Assembly (NCBI GenBank): GCA_943324025.2
Contig: CALPKA020000034.1
Location: forward strand, 1-6,197
DNA length: 6,197 nucleotides
Direction: 5' to 3'
From: Bifidobacterium breve
GTDB lineage: Bacteria; Actinomycetota; Actinomycetes; Nanopelagicales; Nanopelagicaceae
The notes under the pieces are model-generated. The model was not told the DNA's origin and did not search any database. It saw only the letters and a list, made by a program, of their open reading frames with translations. The first letter of the stretch is position 1; the number at the start of each line of letters is the position of its first letter. The position numbers were made by a program, and so were the translations under genes. Shown piece after piece: positions 4,703 through 6,197 of this stretch.

Positions 4703-6197
4703 TTAGTGAGAGTGTCCTCCTGGACCATGTGAGTGACCATGACCAGCTGGCTCCTCCTTCTTATCCTCAGGGGTTTCAAAAACCAACGCCTCTGTGGTGA
4801 TAAACATTGCAGCGATTGAAGCAGCATTTGCCAGTGCAGATCTTGTTACCTTAACTGGATCAATTACTCCCTCTTTCACAAGGTCGGTGTATTTTTCTGA
4901 GTAAGCATTAAAGCCTTCATTAGGCTTCATCGCTCTTACTTTAGAAACAACTACATAACCTTCATGTCCGGCATTTTCAGCAATCCAACGAAGTGGTTCA
5001 TCACATGCTTTACGCACTAATCGAACACCCACTGCGCGATCACCTTCAAAACCTAAATCATTATCAAGGGCAGCTGCAGCATGAACTAAAGCCGCGCCTC
5101 CACCAACAACAATTCCCTCTTCAACTGCCGCTCTAGTTGCAGAGATAGCATCTTCAAGACGGTGCTTCTTCTCTTTCAACTCAACCTCAGTATGGGCACC
5201 AACTTTGATCACACAAACTCCACCAGCAAGTTTTGCTACTCGCTCTTGTAGTTTTTCACGATCCCAATCAGAGTCGGTAGTTTCAATCTCGCGGCGAATC
5301 TCGGTAACACGAGCTGCAACATCTGCCTTATTACCAGCACCGTCAACAATTGTGGTGTTGTCTTTGCTAATAACAACGCGGCGTGCTTTGCCCAGCATTG
5401 AAATATCAATTTGCTCAAGCTTTAATCCAACCTCAGCAGAGATAACCTGTCCGCCAGTTAGGATTGCAATATCTTGCAGCATTGATTTACGACGATCGCC
5501 AAAGCCTGGTGCTTTTACTGCAGCGGAGGCAAAGGTTCCTCGCATACGGTTAACAACTAATGTAGAAAGTGCTTCACCTTCAACATCTTCGGCAATAATC
5601 AAAAGTGGCTTACTTGCTTGGGCAACCTTTTCTAGAACTGGTAGAACCTCACTTAAAGCTGAGATTTTTTGACCAGAAATAAGAATATAAGCATCCTCAA
5701 GAACTGTTTCCATGCGATCTGCATCGGTAACAAAGTAAGGAGAGATATATCCCTTATCAAATTGCATACCTTCAGTGAACTCAAGCTCTAAGCCAGTAGT
5801 AGATGACTCTTCAACGGTGATCACACCATCTTTGCCAACTTTGTCCATTGCCTCAGCAATTAGATCACCAATTGCTTTGTCTTGTGCTGAAATTGTTGCA
5901 ACATCTGCAATCTGAGATTTTCCACTTACCGCTGTTGAGTTTTTTCGCAACGCTTCAGTAATCGCAGAGACTGCTTGTTCAATTCCATATTTAAGCTCCA
6001 TTGGCTGAGCACCAGCTGCAAGATTGCGCAGGCCCTCTTTCACCATTGCTTGAGCTAAAACTGTTGCAGTTGTCGTGCCATCTCCTGCTACATCATTGGT
6101 CTTTTCCGCAACCTGCTTAACAAGTTGAGCACCCATGTTTTCGGCTGGATCAGATAATTCGATCTCTTTAGCAATTGTCACGCCATCATTTGTAATC
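4703..6197 (-). CDS. groEL: Chaperonin GroEL (Hsp60) with a His-rich tail; N-terminus lies off the right edge
   Basis: GroEL forms the double-ring cytoplasmic chaperonin that, with GroES and ATP, encloses unfolded proteins. The visible part has 497 residues, starting at [11 protein letters not shown]; about 48 N-terminal residues are missing, so the true start is outside the window. The GTG at 6181-6179 is an internal Val codon, not a start. The ATP-binding motif GDGTTTAT is encoded at 6085-6062 and carries the Asp matching E. coli Asp87. The late RLEDA...AAVEEG block keeps the Asp matching E. coli Asp398, so ATPase function should be intact. The C-terminus ends [13 protein letters not shown], with five His in 13 residues, in place of the GGM repeats of typical GroEL. 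Such tails mark the GroEL1 type in many actinobacteria. Whether groES lies directly upstream, or whether a second groEL exists, cannot be seen. The 61-bp gap downstream leads to the ROK kinase gene. Confidence 0.97.
   Translation of the reverse strand, partial: ITNDGVTIAKEIELSDPAENMGAQLVKQVAEKTNDVAGDGTTTATVLAQAMVKEGLRNLAAGAQPMELKYGIEQAVSAITEALRKNSTAVSGKSQIADVATISAQDKAIGDLIAEAMDKVGKDGVITVEESSTTGLELEFTEGMQFDKGYISPYFVTDADRMETVLEDAYILISGQKISALSEVLPVLEKVAQASKPLLIIAEDVEGEALSTLVVNRMRGTFASAAVKAPGFGDRRKSMLQDIAILTGGQVISAEVGLKLEQIDISMLGKARRVVISKDNTTIVDGAGNKADVAARVTEIRREIETTDSDWDREKLQERVAKLAGGVCVIKVGAHTEVELKEKKHRLEDAISATRAAVEEGIVVGGGAALVHAAAALDNDLGFEGDRAVGVRLVRKACDEPLRWIAENAGHEGYVVVSKVRAMKPNEGFNAYSEKYTDLVKEGVIDPVKVTRSALANAASIAAMFITTEALVFETPEDKKEEPAGHGHSHGPGGHSH

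Noticed and set aside
5236..5418. Short minus-strand open frame in another frame of groEL
   Set aside because: It overlaps the real groEL frame on the same strand and has no features of its own.
5205..5672. Plus-strand open frame of 155 codons inside groEL
   Set aside because: Its Ser/Thr/Arg-rich composition is what the antisense of a GroEL coding region gives; no domain is visible.
6179..6181. GTG as the start of groEL
   Set aside because: The frame stays open to the window edge and reads ITNDG just before this Val, which is conserved internal GroEL sequence, so the gene is cut by the window rather than starting here.
1..6197. Mobile element, CRISPR array, tRNA, rRNA, riboswitch or defence system
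   Set aside because: The window is almost entirely covered by recognisable core genes; no long terminal repeats, spaced repeat arrays, transposase motifs or structured RNA signatures were seen.

Overview
The window looks like a compact, AT-leaning chromosomal core segment from an actinobacterium. The reasons are the actinobacterial GuaB3 protein, a GroEL ending in a His-rich tail instead of the usual Gly-Met repeats, a cyclophilin with the CHRL...CGDP signature common in actinobacteria, a PcrA/UvrD1-type helicase, and start codons that lack Shine-Dalgarno sequences but have a TANNNT box just upstream. By eye the base composition is low for the phylum (around 40-45% GC). Gaps between genes are 39-96 bp and one convergent pair overlaps at its stop codons, which together point to a streamlined genome. 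The freshwater acI/Nanopelagicales lineage fits well, but this is inference and a homology search would be needed to confirm it.

Layout, left to right. 1-1203 (minus) is the N-terminal half of the PcrA/UvrD helicase, cut by the left edge. A 55-bp divergent promoter region follows, carrying four GGTAA repeats. 1259-1987 (plus) is a LmbE/PIG-L family zinc deacetylase. It converges on 1984-2643 (minus), an exported cyclophilin, and the two stop codons share one TTAA. After a 96-bp gap comes 2740-3849 (minus), GuaB3, an IMP dehydrogenase-related protein. Then comes 3889-4641 (minus), a ROK-family sugar kinase resembling polyphosphate glucokinase. After a 61-bp gap with three small inverted repeats comes 4703-6197 (minus), GroEL, cut by the right edge with about 48 N-terminal residues missing.

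Four genes on the minus strand (groEL, ROK kinase, guaB3, cyclophilin) are co-directional and closely spaced. Each of the three whose start is in the window has its own TANNNT box 6-7 nt before its ATG, so separate leaderless transcripts are more likely than one classical operon. The functions are housekeeping: DNA repair, protein folding in the cytoplasm (GroEL) and outside it (cyclophilin), purine metabolism and sugar phosphorylation. I found no mobile element, CRISPR array, tRNA, rRNA, riboswitch or defence system, and no stretch over 100 bp without a gene. I see no strong sign of an undescribed system. The points most worth a second look are the promoter architecture, the GuaB3 active-site change, the missing guaB2 neighbour, and the small repeats in the gaps.
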